DNA from: Vibrio taketomensis
GTDB lineage: Bacteria; Pseudomonadota; Gammaproteobacteria; Enterobacterales; Vibrionaceae
Assembly: GCF_009938165.1 (NCBI RefSeq)
Contig: NZ_AP019650.1
Location: 1,277,332-1,341,331, forward strand
DNA: 64,000 bases
Direction of reading: 5' to 3'
The translations under genes were made by a program, and so were the position numbers. This document shows positions 8,882-17,871 of the stretch, in pieces; position 1 is the first letter of the stretch; every line of letters begins with the position of its first letter. The notes beneath the pieces are model-generated. The model ran no database searches. It saw only the letters and a program-made list of their open reading frames with translations, and was not told where the DNA came from.

Positions 8882-9106
8882 ACTTCAGTAATTTTATGAT
8901 TATAAATTGAGCTGAACTTCTTTTTGTAGTATTTGTAACAACAATATGATGCAACCTATCCATGCTTTATCCAGAAAATGCGTCGCCACGGCCACAGCAA
9001 ATCATGCTCAAGATAGACAAAGAGAGCATTGGTTATTTTGTTGTATGAAAATGAGAGTGAAAATAAAGACTGAGTAAATGAGAAAGGTTATGGCTAAAGT
9101 GAAAGA

Positions 9107-9132
9107 GATGACGAACAGCCGTATTCGTCATC
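9107..9132 (-). terminator. Probable terminator of the glycyl radical operon
   Basis: GATGACGAA and TTCGTCATC form a 9-bp stem with an 8-base loop about 30 bases after the activase stop codon. The minus-strand tail is T-rich but interrupted, so termination may be weak. Confidence 0.65.
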
Positions 9133-9163
9133 TAAACAAAACAAGAGAGTGATTTAAGCGTAA

Positions 9164-10118
9164 CTAAGCGGCGTCATGCTCTTTAGTGCCAACACAGCAA
9201 TTAATACCACGCTGGTTGAAGTACTCGGCAATATCACTCACCTGCTTTTGGAACTCATGACGATCAAATTTCAGGTCTTGCATTTTGTATGGCAAACCTA
9301 GCGACTGGTATTTTTCTTCGCCTAAGCGCATAAAACTCAGCAGCTGCAGCACATTGACTCGCCCGTTGAGCTCATTTTGAATGAAATCAGCGGTCGCGCT
9401 GATGTTCTCTTGATTATCATTGATACTCGGAATCACCGGAATACGTAAAATCAGCTCTTTGCCAAGCTCAGTCAGCGATTTAATATTTTTGTGAATCTTA
9501 CGATTATCCACTCCGGTATAACGCTTATGAGTCTCACTATCCATTAACTTGAGATCAGAGATAAACAGATCAGTGTAAGGCAATACCTTTTCTATCCGGT
9601 TCCAGTTTGCGTAAAAGCTTGATTCGAGACATGTGTGGATCCCCTCTTGTTTACAGGCTTTAAATAGCTCATAAACAAAATCGCTTTGCAGCAATGGCTC
9701 ACCACCCGATACCGTCACGCCGCCACCCGAGCGGTCATAAAATCCTCGGTCTTTGCGAATCAGCTCCATGCAGGCTTCAACCGACATATACTCGCCCCAT
9801 TGCTTGATCGCTTCTGAAGGACACTCTTCGACACAACTCAAGCAGCCCGTACATTGATGACGGTCGATACTCTTAAGCATCGAATCAGAGTAAATCAACA
9901 TCTTGTTGTCCGGGCAAATCTCCAAACAAGAACCACAATGCTCGGTGGAGATACATTTATTGTGGTAAACCCCAACCTCTATTCGACGCTTAAAACTCTC
10001 AGGGTTTCCGCACCAATCACAGCGCAGCGGGCACCCTTTGAGAAAGATTTCTGTGCGAATACCGGGCCATCATGAAGGGTAAATCGCTGAATATTTAAAA
10101 CAATTCTAGGTCTGACAC
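9164..10118 (-). pseudogene. Glycyl radical enzyme activase (radical SAM), disrupted near its start
   Basis: The intact frame covers only the part after the first cysteine cluster. Upstream, the same frame continues through GIRTEIFLKGCPLRCDWC with the radical SAM motif CxxxCxxC, then meets a stop. Two single-base additions, one in the CC at 10062-10063 and one in the AAAA at 10097-10100, restore a full protein. It then begins at a GTG (10118) behind a GAGG site and reads through NIQRFTLHDGPGIRT, the usual start of this family. Two ferredoxin-like clusters follow (C-x5-C-x2-C-x3-C and CTGCLSCVEECP), then SGGEPL. The activase installs the glycyl radical on the enzyme encoded upstream. As written it would lack the SAM cluster and be inactive. 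I suspect base-calling loss, not decay. Confidence 0.85.
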
Positions 10119-10213
10119 AATTAACCTCAACCGTTGTTTAAAAACACAAATACCCAAACCACCGATTCGTCCATAACGTGACAAATGGCAGCTTGGGTAT
10201 CACAACTGGTTAA

Positions 10214-12745
10214 TTAAAACCTAAGTTCAGTACGTTGAATCAAATCATCTTGCAATGGTTTACCCAGTTCAACGAAGTAAGCGCTGTAACCGGCGACACG
10301 CACCAACATGTCTTTGTATAGCTCAGGATTTTTCTGCGCAGCGCGCATTTTCTCTGAGCTCATAATGTTGAATTGCACGTGCATACCTTGCTTACCAATG
10401 TACTCATCAACAAAGCTCAGCAAAATATCACGACCTTCTACGCCAGATACCGCATCTTCAGGGAAGCGTAAGTTAAGCAGCGTACCGTTAGTCGCCAAGC
10501 TATGGTCAACTTTGGTTACCGAGTTAATCACCGCCGTTGGGCCGCTAATATCGTGTGAACCACCTGCCGTATGCACTGGCCCCATGTTGTCAGAAATTGG
10601 CTCACCGTTCTTACGGCCATCGAGTGATGCGTTGGTGTATAAGCCCATACCCACGTTCGCGTTTACAGTGTAAACACCCGGGCTAAATTTGCCGCCACGC
10701 GGGTTTTCACGTCCTTTAATATGACGGCAGTAACATTCAAACATGAATGAGAACAGCTCATCTGCTTCATCGATATCGTTACCGTAATGCGGGATCTTCG
10801 AGCTATTCACCAAAGCGTAGAGCTTCTGATGACCATCCCAGTTCTCTTTTACGGCATCAAGTAACTGTTTACCCGTGTATTTTTTGTCATCAAACATCAG
10901 CTTCTTGATCGTCGCTAATGAGTCAGCACAAGTTGCAATACCTGCTGCTTGCGGCGCGGTACCATTGTATTTTGCGCCGCCGTAAGTCATATCTTTACCG
11001 GATTCAATACAGCCTTCAAAGAACGCAGAAATATATGGCGTTGGTTTGATCATGCGGTGCATTTTGTCAGTTACGTTCAAGCAACTGCACAACTGATCAC
11101 ACCAATAAGCAAACTGCTTATCAACACTCTCAAGCACTTCTTCAAACGATTGGTACGTTTCAAGACTACCGGTATCAGGGCCAAGTTGCATGCCCGCATT
11201 CGGGCCAGATAGAATGCGACCACCGTTGATCACCATTTCCATCATCTTAACCGTATTCACGTAACCCGCATCTAACCAGCCGTGCTCTTTACCAGGAATA
11301 GTTGGTTCAACGCAGCCCACTACCGCGTAATCACGCGCTTCTTCCTGAGTCACGCCTTTACCCAACATCGCTTTAATCGCTGGGCCATCGTTAAATAGTT
11401 TCGGGTGGCCGTAACCTGCGCGTACACATTCAATAGTTTTTAGTTTTAGCTCAATTGGCGTTTTGTCATGCAGACGCACACACACCCAAGGGTTCATCAT
11501 GCGAGTATGTGCTGACGCTTCCAGCATCAACATAGTCAGATCGTTGGTCGCATCGTTACCGTGAATATCCACACCACCAATCGTTAAGCTCTCACCACCA
11601 AAACCGCGACCGTTACGTACTTTTACCGTGCCTTTGTCTTTAAGCTTGGTTGGGTTGTTCATTTTCACGTAAAGCACTTCAAGTACTTCTAGAACAAACT
11701 CTTTTGATACGCCATTCTCTTGCACATCTTTGGTGTAGAACGGCAGCATCCATTGGTCCATACGACCGTAAGAAATCGAGTGACCATTGCCTTCAATTTG
11801 CGTCATGGTGACCGCAAAGTTGAAGAGCTGGGCAGCTTGCCAGAATGTTTGGGGCACACCACCCGCAATTTGGTAACAGTTGGCTGACATCGCTTGCAGC
11901 TCGTTCTTACGCTTTTCATCGCTTTCATTAAACGCCATATCTTCAGCAAGCAGCGCATAACGAGTGATGTATTTGATTGCCGCTTCTAATGCAATAATGG
12001 TCGCTTTGTAGTAATCGCGCTTATCACAGTAATCTGGATCTTGTTTTGAAAGCTTGGCGAACGCTTCTTGCGCTTGGAGCAATACGCCGCCGTAGCCCAA
12101 AGTCATCAGTTTGTTAAAGTCCATCGCGAAGTGACCGATACCCGCGAAGTGGTAGTTATTGGTCTGAAAGACTTTCTCACCCATGTGAGAGCCTTTCTTC
12201 TGATCATCATCAAGATGCGCAGTAATGAACTCGTTGGCACTCTTACCTTTCCAGTAAGCACATAACTCTAAAATTTCTGCGCGATCTTGCTCATTACGAA
12301 TATAAAACTGATCGTTAGAACGCTCTTCAAACGGCGAGTTAAGAATCTCATCGATGATCCAATCCACTGAAAACTCAGGGTAAATCGGTGATGCTTTTGC
12401 CGGTGCGGCAATCTCACCCAGAATCAAATCTTCATCATAGATGTTTAACGTCGAGTTAAGCAGGATGTTTTCAAACGCAATCGCACACTGAAGAATACGC
12501 GGCATCGCATCGTTATCACGGTATGCCTCGGTGACTAAACGTAATCTCTCTACGTCAATGTCGTATGGTCTATCTAAAAATGTTTGACGTAGGCGGTTAA
12601 CACGCGGGAACGGAGACCAATCAGCATGACCTACTTCATAACCAAGGCCGTACACCTTATCTACGGCTTCAGTACCAATCGCATCGGTGTGCGCTGTCGT
12701 TTTTAGCTCAAACAAGCTCTCTTTGTCTGCTTGGAAGTTTTCCAT
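10214..12745 (-). CDS. Glycyl radical enzyme, probable DHPS sulfolyase (HpsG-like)
   Basis: The 843-residue protein has the glycyl radical enzyme landmarks: GCVEP with catalytic Cys478 and Glu480, and a C-terminal RVAGYSAYF in which Gly819 carries the radical. The start at 12745 has a GAGG site 7 bases upstream; an extension to 12772 is open but lacks one. Enzymes of this group cut C-O, C-N or C-S bonds anaerobically. The neighbours decide the guess: yihU makes DHPS, the activase gene follows, and a sulfite exporter is divergent. DHPS sulfolyase, giving hydroxyacetone and sulfite, fits best. DHPS dehydratase (HpfG) would need an aldehyde-oxidising partner, which is absent. Isethionate lyase or a diol dehydratase remain possible. 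Family certain, substrate inferred. Confidence 0.85.
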   Translation of the reverse strand: MENFQADKESLFELKTTAHTDAIGTEAVDKVYGLGYEVGHADWSPFPRVNRLRQTFLDRPYDIDVERLRLVTEAYRDNDAMPRILQCAIAFENILLNSTLNIYDEDLILGEIAAPAKASPIYPEFSVDWIIDEILNSPFEERSNDQFYIRNEQDRAEILELCAYWKGKSANEFITAHLDDDQKKGSHMGEKVFQTNNYHFAGIGHFAMDFNKLMTLGYGGVLLQAQEAFAKLSKQDPDYCDKRDYYKATIIALEAAIKYITRYALLAEDMAFNESDEKRKNELQAMSANCYQIAGGVPQTFWQAAQLFNFAVTMTQIEGNGHSISYGRMDQWMLPFYTKDVQENGVSKEFVLEVLEVLYVKMNNPTKLKDKGTVKVRNGRGFGGESLTIGGVDIHGNDATNDLTMLMLEASAHTRMMNPWVCVRLHDKTPIELKLKTIECVRAGYGHPKLFNDGPAIKAMLGKGVTQEEARDYAVVGCVEPTIPGKEHGWLDAGYVNTVKMMEMVINGGRILSGPNAGMQLGPDTGSLETYQSFEEVLESVDKQFAYWCDQLCSCLNVTDKMHRMIKPTPYISAFFEGCIESGKDMTYGGAKYNGTAPQAAGIATCADSLATIKKLMFDDKKYTGKQLLDAVKENWDGHQKLYALVNSSKIPHYGNDIDEADELFSFMFECYCRHIKGRENPRGGKFSPGVYTVNANVGMGLYTNASLDGRKNGEPISDNMGPVHTAGGSHDISGPTAVINSVTKVDHSLATNGTLLNLRFPEDAVSGVEGRDILLSFVDEYIGKQGMHVQFNIMSSEKMRAAQKNPELYKDMLVRVAGYSAYFVELGKPLQDDLIQRTELRF
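10662..10674. other. parS2-like palindrome inside the glycyl radical enzyme gene
   Basis: TTTACAGTGTAAA matches the Vibrio chromosome 2 centromere consensus (NTTTACANTGTAAAN) at every fixed position. It lies in the codons for VYTVN near the C-terminus of the enzyme, about 49 kb from the cluster of such sites at the end of the window. Confidence 0.6.
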
Positions 12746-12769
12746 AGCTAACCTCATGAAATATAGAAT

Positions 12770-12840
12770 CAAAATGCCAATGCTCGCGCCTACTCATTGG
12801 AGATTGGTCTTCTACGAGCGATTCAAACATTGGCATTTTG
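12770..12840. promoter_or_regulatory. Long inverted repeat in the leader of the glycyl radical enzyme gene
   Basis: CAAAATGCCAATG (12770-12782) pairs perfectly with CATTGGCATTTTG (12828-12840), and an inner GCTCG/CGAGC pair strengthens the fold. The base of the stem ends about 15 bases before the Shine-Dalgarno. In the mRNA it would form a stable leader stem-loop; as DNA it could be a pair of operator half-sites. Confidence 0.65.
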
Positions 12841-12926
12841 ACGACGTATTAAGGCCTAAAACACCAAGCCATTATAAAAAACCGCTCAATTTTGTCTGGG
12901 GCGATGGTCACAAATCGAAACCATAT

Positions 12927-12952
12927 AGACAAAAAACAACAAAATGTGACAG
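12927..12952. promoter_or_regulatory. TGTCA-type operator between the glycyl radical enzyme gene and tauE
   Basis: This block is the reverse complement of the yihU upstream element with one mismatch in 26. It lies about 70 bases before the tauE start and about 180 before the glycyl radical enzyme start. It could serve both divergent promoters. Confidence 0.75.
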
Positions 12953-13021
12953 ATGCAATGGTAATTAATCCTAATAAATTTATAGTGACGCTTCATTCAC
13001 TACGCTCTATCAAATGGATAT

Positions 13022-13762
13022 ATGGACACCACGATAATTCTCATCTCGTTGATCATAGCTCTGGCAGGCTTTACACAAGGTCTTACTGGGTTTGGGTCTG
13101 CACTTGTTTCCGTTCCCCTACTTTCTCTGATCGTAGGTGCACAAACGGCAGTGCCAATTGCGGGTATTTTTGGCTGGTTGGTAACACTACCAATCGTGTG
13201 GAAAATGCGACATTCAATTCAACGTCAAACCGGTTTGATCCTGTTTGCGGGTTCTGTACCAGCCTCTTTTGTTGGGGCAAAACTATTGGCAAGCATGCCG
13301 TCTCAATACATTTTGTTGACGATGGGTGCGGTGCTCATTATCTCAAGCATTCACTCGTTACGTGCAACTAAGCCTTTGTTTAAAGAGGCTTCTATGCCAC
13401 TAACGATCGGTGCTGGTTTTACCTCAGGCGTACTTGGAGCAAGTGTTGGTGAGTCAGGTCCACCAGTTATTGCTTACACATCAATGCAGCCTTGGACAGC
13501 GGACCAAACCAAATCAACGTTAGCGTTCTTCTTTATGCTACAAATGATTGGTGCCAACGTAAGCTTCTGGAATGAAGGCTTGATTACAGACGAAGTTGTT
13601 TCACACGTGATCTCTGCTCTACCTGCTTTCGCAATTGGTTTGGCAGGCGGTATGATCGGTTACCACTTCCTACAGAAGTACAAGATCGACTACCACAAGA
13701 TTGTGCATAGCTTCCTACTCGTCATGGGCTTTATGCTTGTGTTCAAAAATGTAAGTTTTTAG
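13022..13762 (+). CDS. TauE/SafE-family membrane protein, probable sulfite exporter
   Basis: This 246-residue protein is a TauE/SafE (DUF81) permease with about seven or eight membrane helices. The N-terminal GFTQGLTGFGSALVSVPLL is the first half of the family's internal repeat, and GFTSGVLGASVGESGPPVIAY at about residues 135-155 is the second. Members export sulfite or sulfoacetate, among other anions. It is divergent from the glycyl radical enzyme gene and shares an operator-like block with yihU. Export of the sulfite set free from DHPS is therefore the natural job. The ligand is inferred from position only. Confidence 0.85.
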   Translation: MDTTIILISLIIALAGFTQGLTGFGSALVSVPLLSLIVGAQTAVPIAGIFGWLVTLPIVWKMRHSIQRQTGLILFAGSVPASFVGAKLLASMPSQYILLTMGAVLIISSIHSLRATKPLFKEASMPLTIGAGFTSGVLGASVGESGPPVIAYTSMQPWTADQTKSTLAFFFMLQMIGANVSFWNEGLITDEVVSHVISALPAFAIGLAGGMIGYHFLQKYKIDYHKIVHSFLLVMGFMLVFKNVSF

Positions 13763-13792
13763 ACATTTCGAAATTTTTGGTGGATTTTAAAC

Positions 13793-13826
13793 AAACGGCA
13801 GTCATCACACTGCCGTTTTTGTTTAG
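13793..13826 (+). terminator. Rho-independent terminator of tauE
   Basis: AAACGGCAG and CTGCCGTTT form a 9-bp stem with an 8-base loop, followed by TTTGTTT on the plus strand, about 30 bases after the tauE stop. Confidence 0.9.
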
Positions 13827-13872
13827 GTACTCGTAGTCAATTAAGTCGACTTCATGGGAGACAGCGTCTCAC

Positions 13873-14643
13873 TTAGAAATTGAAGGCAAACCCTGCCCCT
13901 AAAGCACTCTCATCAAAATTGTAGTTGGAGATCGTTAAACCGTAACCCGTTTCAGCTTTGACATAGCCATTCAAACCTTGATAAAGCGGAAAACGCCACG
14001 ACACACGGTAAAACCCCTTCTCCCAGTCTTCGGTAAATAAGTTGGCAATGGTCAGCTTAATTTCCTGATTAGAAGATGGCTGCCAACCGAGTTCAACCTC
14101 CCCATACCCTAAGAAATCGACAATATCTGGGTTATATTTTTTGCTACCCACATTGACCCAAGGCTTAAAGCGTAAAAAGCCTTGATCAAATTGCCACTTC
14201 GCATCGGCATAGGCTCGGTTCCAACTGACCTCTTCATCGCCACCCGCACCATTAGATTGGTGTTCAAAGCCCAGTGAGACTTGCCAAATGTCATACACCA
14301 ATTGATAGAAGAGTTCGGGATTGTACTCATGATCTCGAAAGTAGGCGGAATCGTCATACGCTTCCCAGTTTGAACGCTGCGTATAGCCAACAAATAGACC
14401 GTGTTCATCCCATGTTAGCAGCTTGTATTTCACACTTAATTGAAATTGAACAAAGGTATCTTTTGCTGCGTGCCCATTTGGGTTGAGCGGTTCATAGCGG
14501 GCTTGATTTACTTTGCTTTCGTGGTAAACCGGCAATAAATAATTATCTCTATTGGCAGAAAAACGACTCTCTTCTGCATGGGAGGTAGAGAGGAACACCA
14601 CAGGTAATATCGGCACTACCCATCCAACGTTTAACCTCATCAT
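13873..14643 (-). CDS. pldA: Outer membrane phospholipase A
   Basis: The protein of about 256 residues has a signal peptide ending near SHAEE and then a beta-barrel sequence ending in Phe (GAGFAFNF), as outer membrane proteins do. The active-site signature is clear: GFEHQSNG holds the catalytic His and Ser, and SWNRAYAD holds the catalytic Asn and neighbouring residues. OMPLA hydrolyses phospholipids in the outer leaflet when the membrane is disturbed. Two adjacent ATGs (14643 and 14640) lie just behind AGGGGG. It forms a single-gene unit convergent with tauE. Confidence 0.93.
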   Translation of the reverse strand: MMRLNVGWVVPILPVVFLSTSHAEESRFSANRDNYLLPVYHESKVNQARYEPLNPNGHAAKDTFVQFQLSVKYKLLTWDEHGLFVGYTQRSNWEAYDDSAYFRDHEYNPELFYQLVYDIWQVSLGFEHQSNGAGGDEEVSWNRAYADAKWQFDQGFLRFKPWVNVGSKKYNPDIVDFLGYGEVELGWQPSSNQEIKLTIANLFTEDWEKGFYRVSWRFPLYQGLNGYVKAETGYGLTISNYNFDESALGAGFAFNF

Positions 14644-15062
14644 CTTCCCCCTTTTCATTCGAATTATTTCGTTAATTGCCAAATACCCTATCGGAAGTTT
14701 AGCTCCCAATAGTCAATCGTTATCTCTTATTTTCATTCACTTAGCTTGTCAGATTGCAATACAAACGAGGGCTCTCCGGACTGCAAGTCAAAGGGGAACT
14801 CCCAAAATTGCTACATATTTAAGTTAAGTCATTGTTTTTATCATGCTAGATCAAACGCGACAGCATAACAATAAACGCGAGACTCCATCATTGTGGGTAT
14901 ACACATCCTGATGCAAATGATGAGTGCATAAGAATAAAACGAAGGAAGATAACCTTTGTTAAACACCGTCCACTCTTGGCTTGTTACATAACCGCCATCA
15001 ATGAAATTTTTTAATCGTCCTTTAGGTCTTTTCCTACACACAAACAATGAGGTACATAAATT
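14644..15062. other. Intergenic region upstream of pldA and the DUF417 gene
   Basis: These 419 bases lie between divergent genes. No convincing ORF, RNA or repeat is seen. It should hold both promoters; a GAGGT site precedes the plus-strand gene at a long spacing. Confidence 0.5.
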
Positions 15063-15527
15063 ATGCATGCTGTAGAAAACGACGTTAGAAGAGACGACAC
15101 TAGAAGAGACAACATCGGATACCTAATCGGTGTTTTTGGCGTTTCACTGGTTCTCGCTTGGATTGGAATTTACAAATTCACACCGACTGAAGCTAAACTC
15201 ATTCAGCCGCTGGTTGAAAATCATTTCGCCATGGGGTGGTTGTATAACCTCATCTCCGTTCAAGCCGTATCCAATCTTATTGGAGCCACTGAAATCATTG
15301 TTGCTATTGGTCTTATTATTGGTATCAAGTACACCAAAATAGCCTATTTCTCTGGTATTGCGGCCGCACTTATCTTTGTCGTTACCTTAAGCTTTCTTCT
15401 GACAACGCCAAACACGTGGAAGGTCTCCGACGGCGTATTAGTGACCAATTTTTTCTTAGTGAAGGACATTCTATTTCTAGCAATAGCGGTGAGCGTTATC
15501 GAACGAAATAAACCTAGTAGACAATAA
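15063..15527 (+). CDS. DUF417 (YkgB/RclC-like) inner membrane protein
   Basis: The 154-residue protein has four predicted membrane helices. The conserved start of DUF417 is visible as LAWIGIYKFTPTEAKLIQPLVENH at about residues 31-54, and NLIGATEI marks the second helix. The E. coli member RclC protects against reactive chlorine in the inner membrane, but its mechanism is not settled. The charged N-terminus with repeated RRDDTRRD is unusual. It stands alone, with no rclR or rclA nearby, so a chlorine response should not be assumed. Confidence 0.75.
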   Translation: MHAVENDVRRDDTRRDNIGYLIGVFGVSLVLAWIGIYKFTPTEAKLIQPLVENHFAMGWLYNLISVQAVSNLIGATEIIVAIGLIIGIKYTKIAYFSGIAAALIFVVTLSFLLTTPNTWKVSDGVLVTNFFLVKDILFLAIAVSVIERNKPSRQ

Positions 15528-15660
15528 TTACTGAGCCCATTTTCACACCTTCCAAACTCACTTTTCGGCACGAGTGTTTTATGGAATCGCTCAATTAAAA
15601 AGTGTCTGCTTTAAATCGCTAGGTATACTCATACAAGGCATACCTAGCTTCAAGACTACT

Positions 15661-16668
15661 TTATGACAAACTAATTTGATTATTGAAATGTAGTAAGTGC
15701 TGCTTTACCTCATCTGACGCAAAAGAGCTATTTACACTGTAGGTGTATATTTGTTGGTAATCTTCTTTGGTCAACTTGAAGGTTTCGATAACCTTTCTCA
15801 CCTCATTTGTCATCGTGGTTTTAGAAACCGTTCTATTGTCAGTGTTGATCGTCACTACAATCCCATCTTGGTAAAATTCGCCAATTGGGTGATGCGAAAA
15901 TGCCTCGATACATTTGGTGTGGACATTACTTGTTGGACAGATTTCTAGAGCAATCGCCTGATCTTTTACAACTGAGTAGGCGTCGCTATGATCTTTCATA
16001 TGAACGCCGTGTCCAATGCGCTCAGCATTCAAAGTAGTAACAGCATCATAAACGTTCTTTCCATACCACTGTTCGCCAGCATGAACGGTCAATCGGTAGC
16101 CTTTATCTGCGGCATATTGAGTAAATTCTGGAAAATCAGCGCAGAAATCCGGCTTCTCACCACCAGCAATATCAAATGCCACAACACCATTATTTAACCA
16201 AGCAGCACCAGCATCAATGACCGCTTTGATCTGATCTTGGGGCATACCTCTGAGTACAGACAAAATGTAGTTACCATGAATATCATACATTGCCTCCGCT
16301 CTTTTCATCCCGCTGACAACACTTTCAATGATGTCGGAAATGCTTAACCCCAAATTTTGATGCAGTAATGGACCAAACCTAACTTCCAGATACTTTACAT
16401 TTTCATTTGCGGCATCTTCGAATAACTCAAAAGAAATGCGCTCTAACGTGTCTTTCGTTTGCATAACCTTGATTGGTAAATCGAAGCAATCGATGTATTC
16501 ATCGAGGTTCTGACAGTCTTCCGGAGCGGATAAAGCGCTTACTAGGGCGTCTTTATCCTCTTTTTTGGCCAAACCTTGCTTTACTGCGAGTTCAAAAATC
16601 GTTTCCGGTCTAACGCTGCCATCTAAATGGCAATGAAGATCAATTTTCGGCAGGGCTAAATAGTTCAT
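15661..16668 (-). CDS. add: Adenosine deaminase
   Basis: This 335-residue amidohydrolase has the adenosine deaminase motifs in order: KIDLHCHLDGS at residues 8-18 (metal-binding HxH), TVHAGEQ with metal His and catalytic Glu near residue 200, RIGHGVH, CPTSNVHT and INTDNR with the catalytic Asp. It converts adenosine to inosine in purine salvage. A LysR-type gene is divergent 102 bases away and probably controls it. Substrate variants such as adenine deaminase cannot be excluded by eye. Confidence 0.93.
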   Translation of the reverse strand: MNYLALPKIDLHCHLDGSVRPETIFELAVKQGLAKKEDKDALVSALSAPEDCQNLDEYIDCFDLPIKVMQTKDTLERISFELFEDAANENVKYLEVRFGPLLHQNLGLSISDIIESVVSGMKRAEAMYDIHGNYILSVLRGMPQDQIKAVIDAGAAWLNNGVVAFDIAGGEKPDFCADFPEFTQYAADKGYRLTVHAGEQWYGKNVYDAVTTLNAERIGHGVHMKDHSDAYSVVKDQAIALEICPTSNVHTKCIEAFSHHPIGEFYQDGIVVTINTDNRTVSKTTMTNEVRKVIETFKLTKEDYQQIYTYSVNSSFASDEVKQHLLHFNNQISLS

Positions 16669-16770
16669 ATCTCTGGTTCTAACTTGTGGATTTGACGGCT
16701 AATCTATCCAAAATAATGTATGATTTGAATTGACGATATTTCCATTAAACTATGAATCTGAGGAATAATT

Positions 16771-17730
16771 GTGGTCAATATTAATACCCTCCTAAAGTGT
16801 GATATGAACTTATTGCTCTGTTTTCAAGTGCTAATGGAAGAGCAAAATGTCAGTCGTGCTGCGCAGCGGTTATGTCTATCTCAATCTGCTGTTAGCAAAC
16901 AGCTCACTCGACTTCGAACATGGTTTGACGATCCTCTTTTCGAACGCTCAGCTAGGGGTTTGTTACCCACGCCAAAAGCACTATTCATTGCGCCACAGAT
17001 ACAAAAAATTCTCGTCAACGTGGAAATGTTGAATTGGGAAAAGGCGTTCACACCTTTCGAAAGTACCCGATCATTTCAACTAGAGTTAGTGGAAACGGCA
17101 TACAACTCAATTTATCCAAACATCGCCGTAGAAGCATTAACCCAAGCACCAAAGGTTGCTTTAAAAACAAAAACATGGAATGAAGACACATTCGAGCGCT
17201 TATTAAAACGAGATATTGATTTTGGTATCGGTATGGTCGAATTTGACGAAAGAGCGAAACTCCAAGTTCATCATCTCCCTAAAGAGCTAGAATGCGTCGA
17301 GGTAATGCGAGACCATGCGGTCTGCCTTATGCGTCCGGAGCATCCTGCATCCAAACTAGACTGGAATCTACAGACATTTTTGCAATTTCGTCATATACAT
17401 GTGATTACCGGAGGCGTGGGAAGTTGGCTTTTGTTTGACCTTCTCAACAATAAAGATATACAGCTTGATGTCGCCTTGAATGTGCCGGATCTAGGCAGCG
17501 CCATTACCGTTTGCCAGAAAAGCGATCTCCTTATGTGCTATCCATACAGCGCGGTGAAGAAAATTATCGAGGATGGTATTTTGATTGCGAAGCCTATACC
17601 AATAAGCTTAGAGCCTGGAGCGTTATTTCTATTTTGGCACAAGTACTTTAATACCGATCCTAGCCATGTGTGGCTGAAAGAGCTAATCATTGAACGTTGC
17701 AGCGTTCTCGGCAACGTGAATACAGAATAG
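16771..17730 (+). CDS. LysR-type regulator, divergent from add
   Basis: The 319-residue protein has a LysR winged helix in the first 65 residues (VSRAAQRLCLSQSAVSKQLTRLR) and a substrate-binding domain after about 90. The start is a GTG with GAGGA upstream. Sharing a promoter region with add, it most likely senses a purine-related signal, but this rests on position only. The N-terminal MNLLLCFQVLMEE context resembles the NodD/LeuO-like branch. Confidence 0.85.
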   Translation: MVNINTLLKCDMNLLLCFQVLMEEQNVSRAAQRLCLSQSAVSKQLTRLRTWFDDPLFERSARGLLPTPKALFIAPQIQKILVNVEMLNWEKAFTPFESTRSFQLELVETAYNSIYPNIAVEALTQAPKVALKTKTWNEDTFERLLKRDIDFGIGMVEFDERAKLQVHHLPKELECVEVMRDHAVCLMRPEHPASKLDWNLQTFLQFRHIHVITGGVGSWLLFDLLNNKDIQLDVALNVPDLGSAITVCQKSDLLMCYPYSAVKKIIEDGILIAKPIPISLEPGALFLFWHKYFNTDPSHVWLKELIIERCSVLGNVNTE

Positions 17731-17871
17731 ACCGGCACTGTGACGACAAAAATCTCGTCGAATAGGCTTGGCTTGAGGTGGCATTGTGTTACCGCATTTA
17801 GTCACTAAAACGTTACAACGTCCTCCCCTTATAGTGATAAAATCACCGCATCAGAATTATTGAGAGAATCT

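Noticed and set aside
10058..10104. Programmed frameshift in the activase gene
   Set aside because: No slippery heptamer or downstream stem is seen, and two separate breaks would both have to be programmed. Homopolymer loss is simpler.
12746..13021. FNR box for the glycyl radical operon
   Set aside because: No match to TTGAT-N4-ATCAA in the intergenic region, although anaerobic control would be expected.
12892..13371. 159-codon frame overlapping tauE on the plus strand
   Set aside because: It lies in another frame of the tauE gene, begins inside the operator region and has no recognisable domain.
14841..15068. 75-codon frame on the minus strand
   Set aside because: It has no ribosome binding site or family likeness and lies in the upstream region of two divergent genes.
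15731..15743. parS2-like TTTACACTGTAGG inside add
   Set aside because: The last two of the three A are changed to G, so it misses fixed positions of the consensus.
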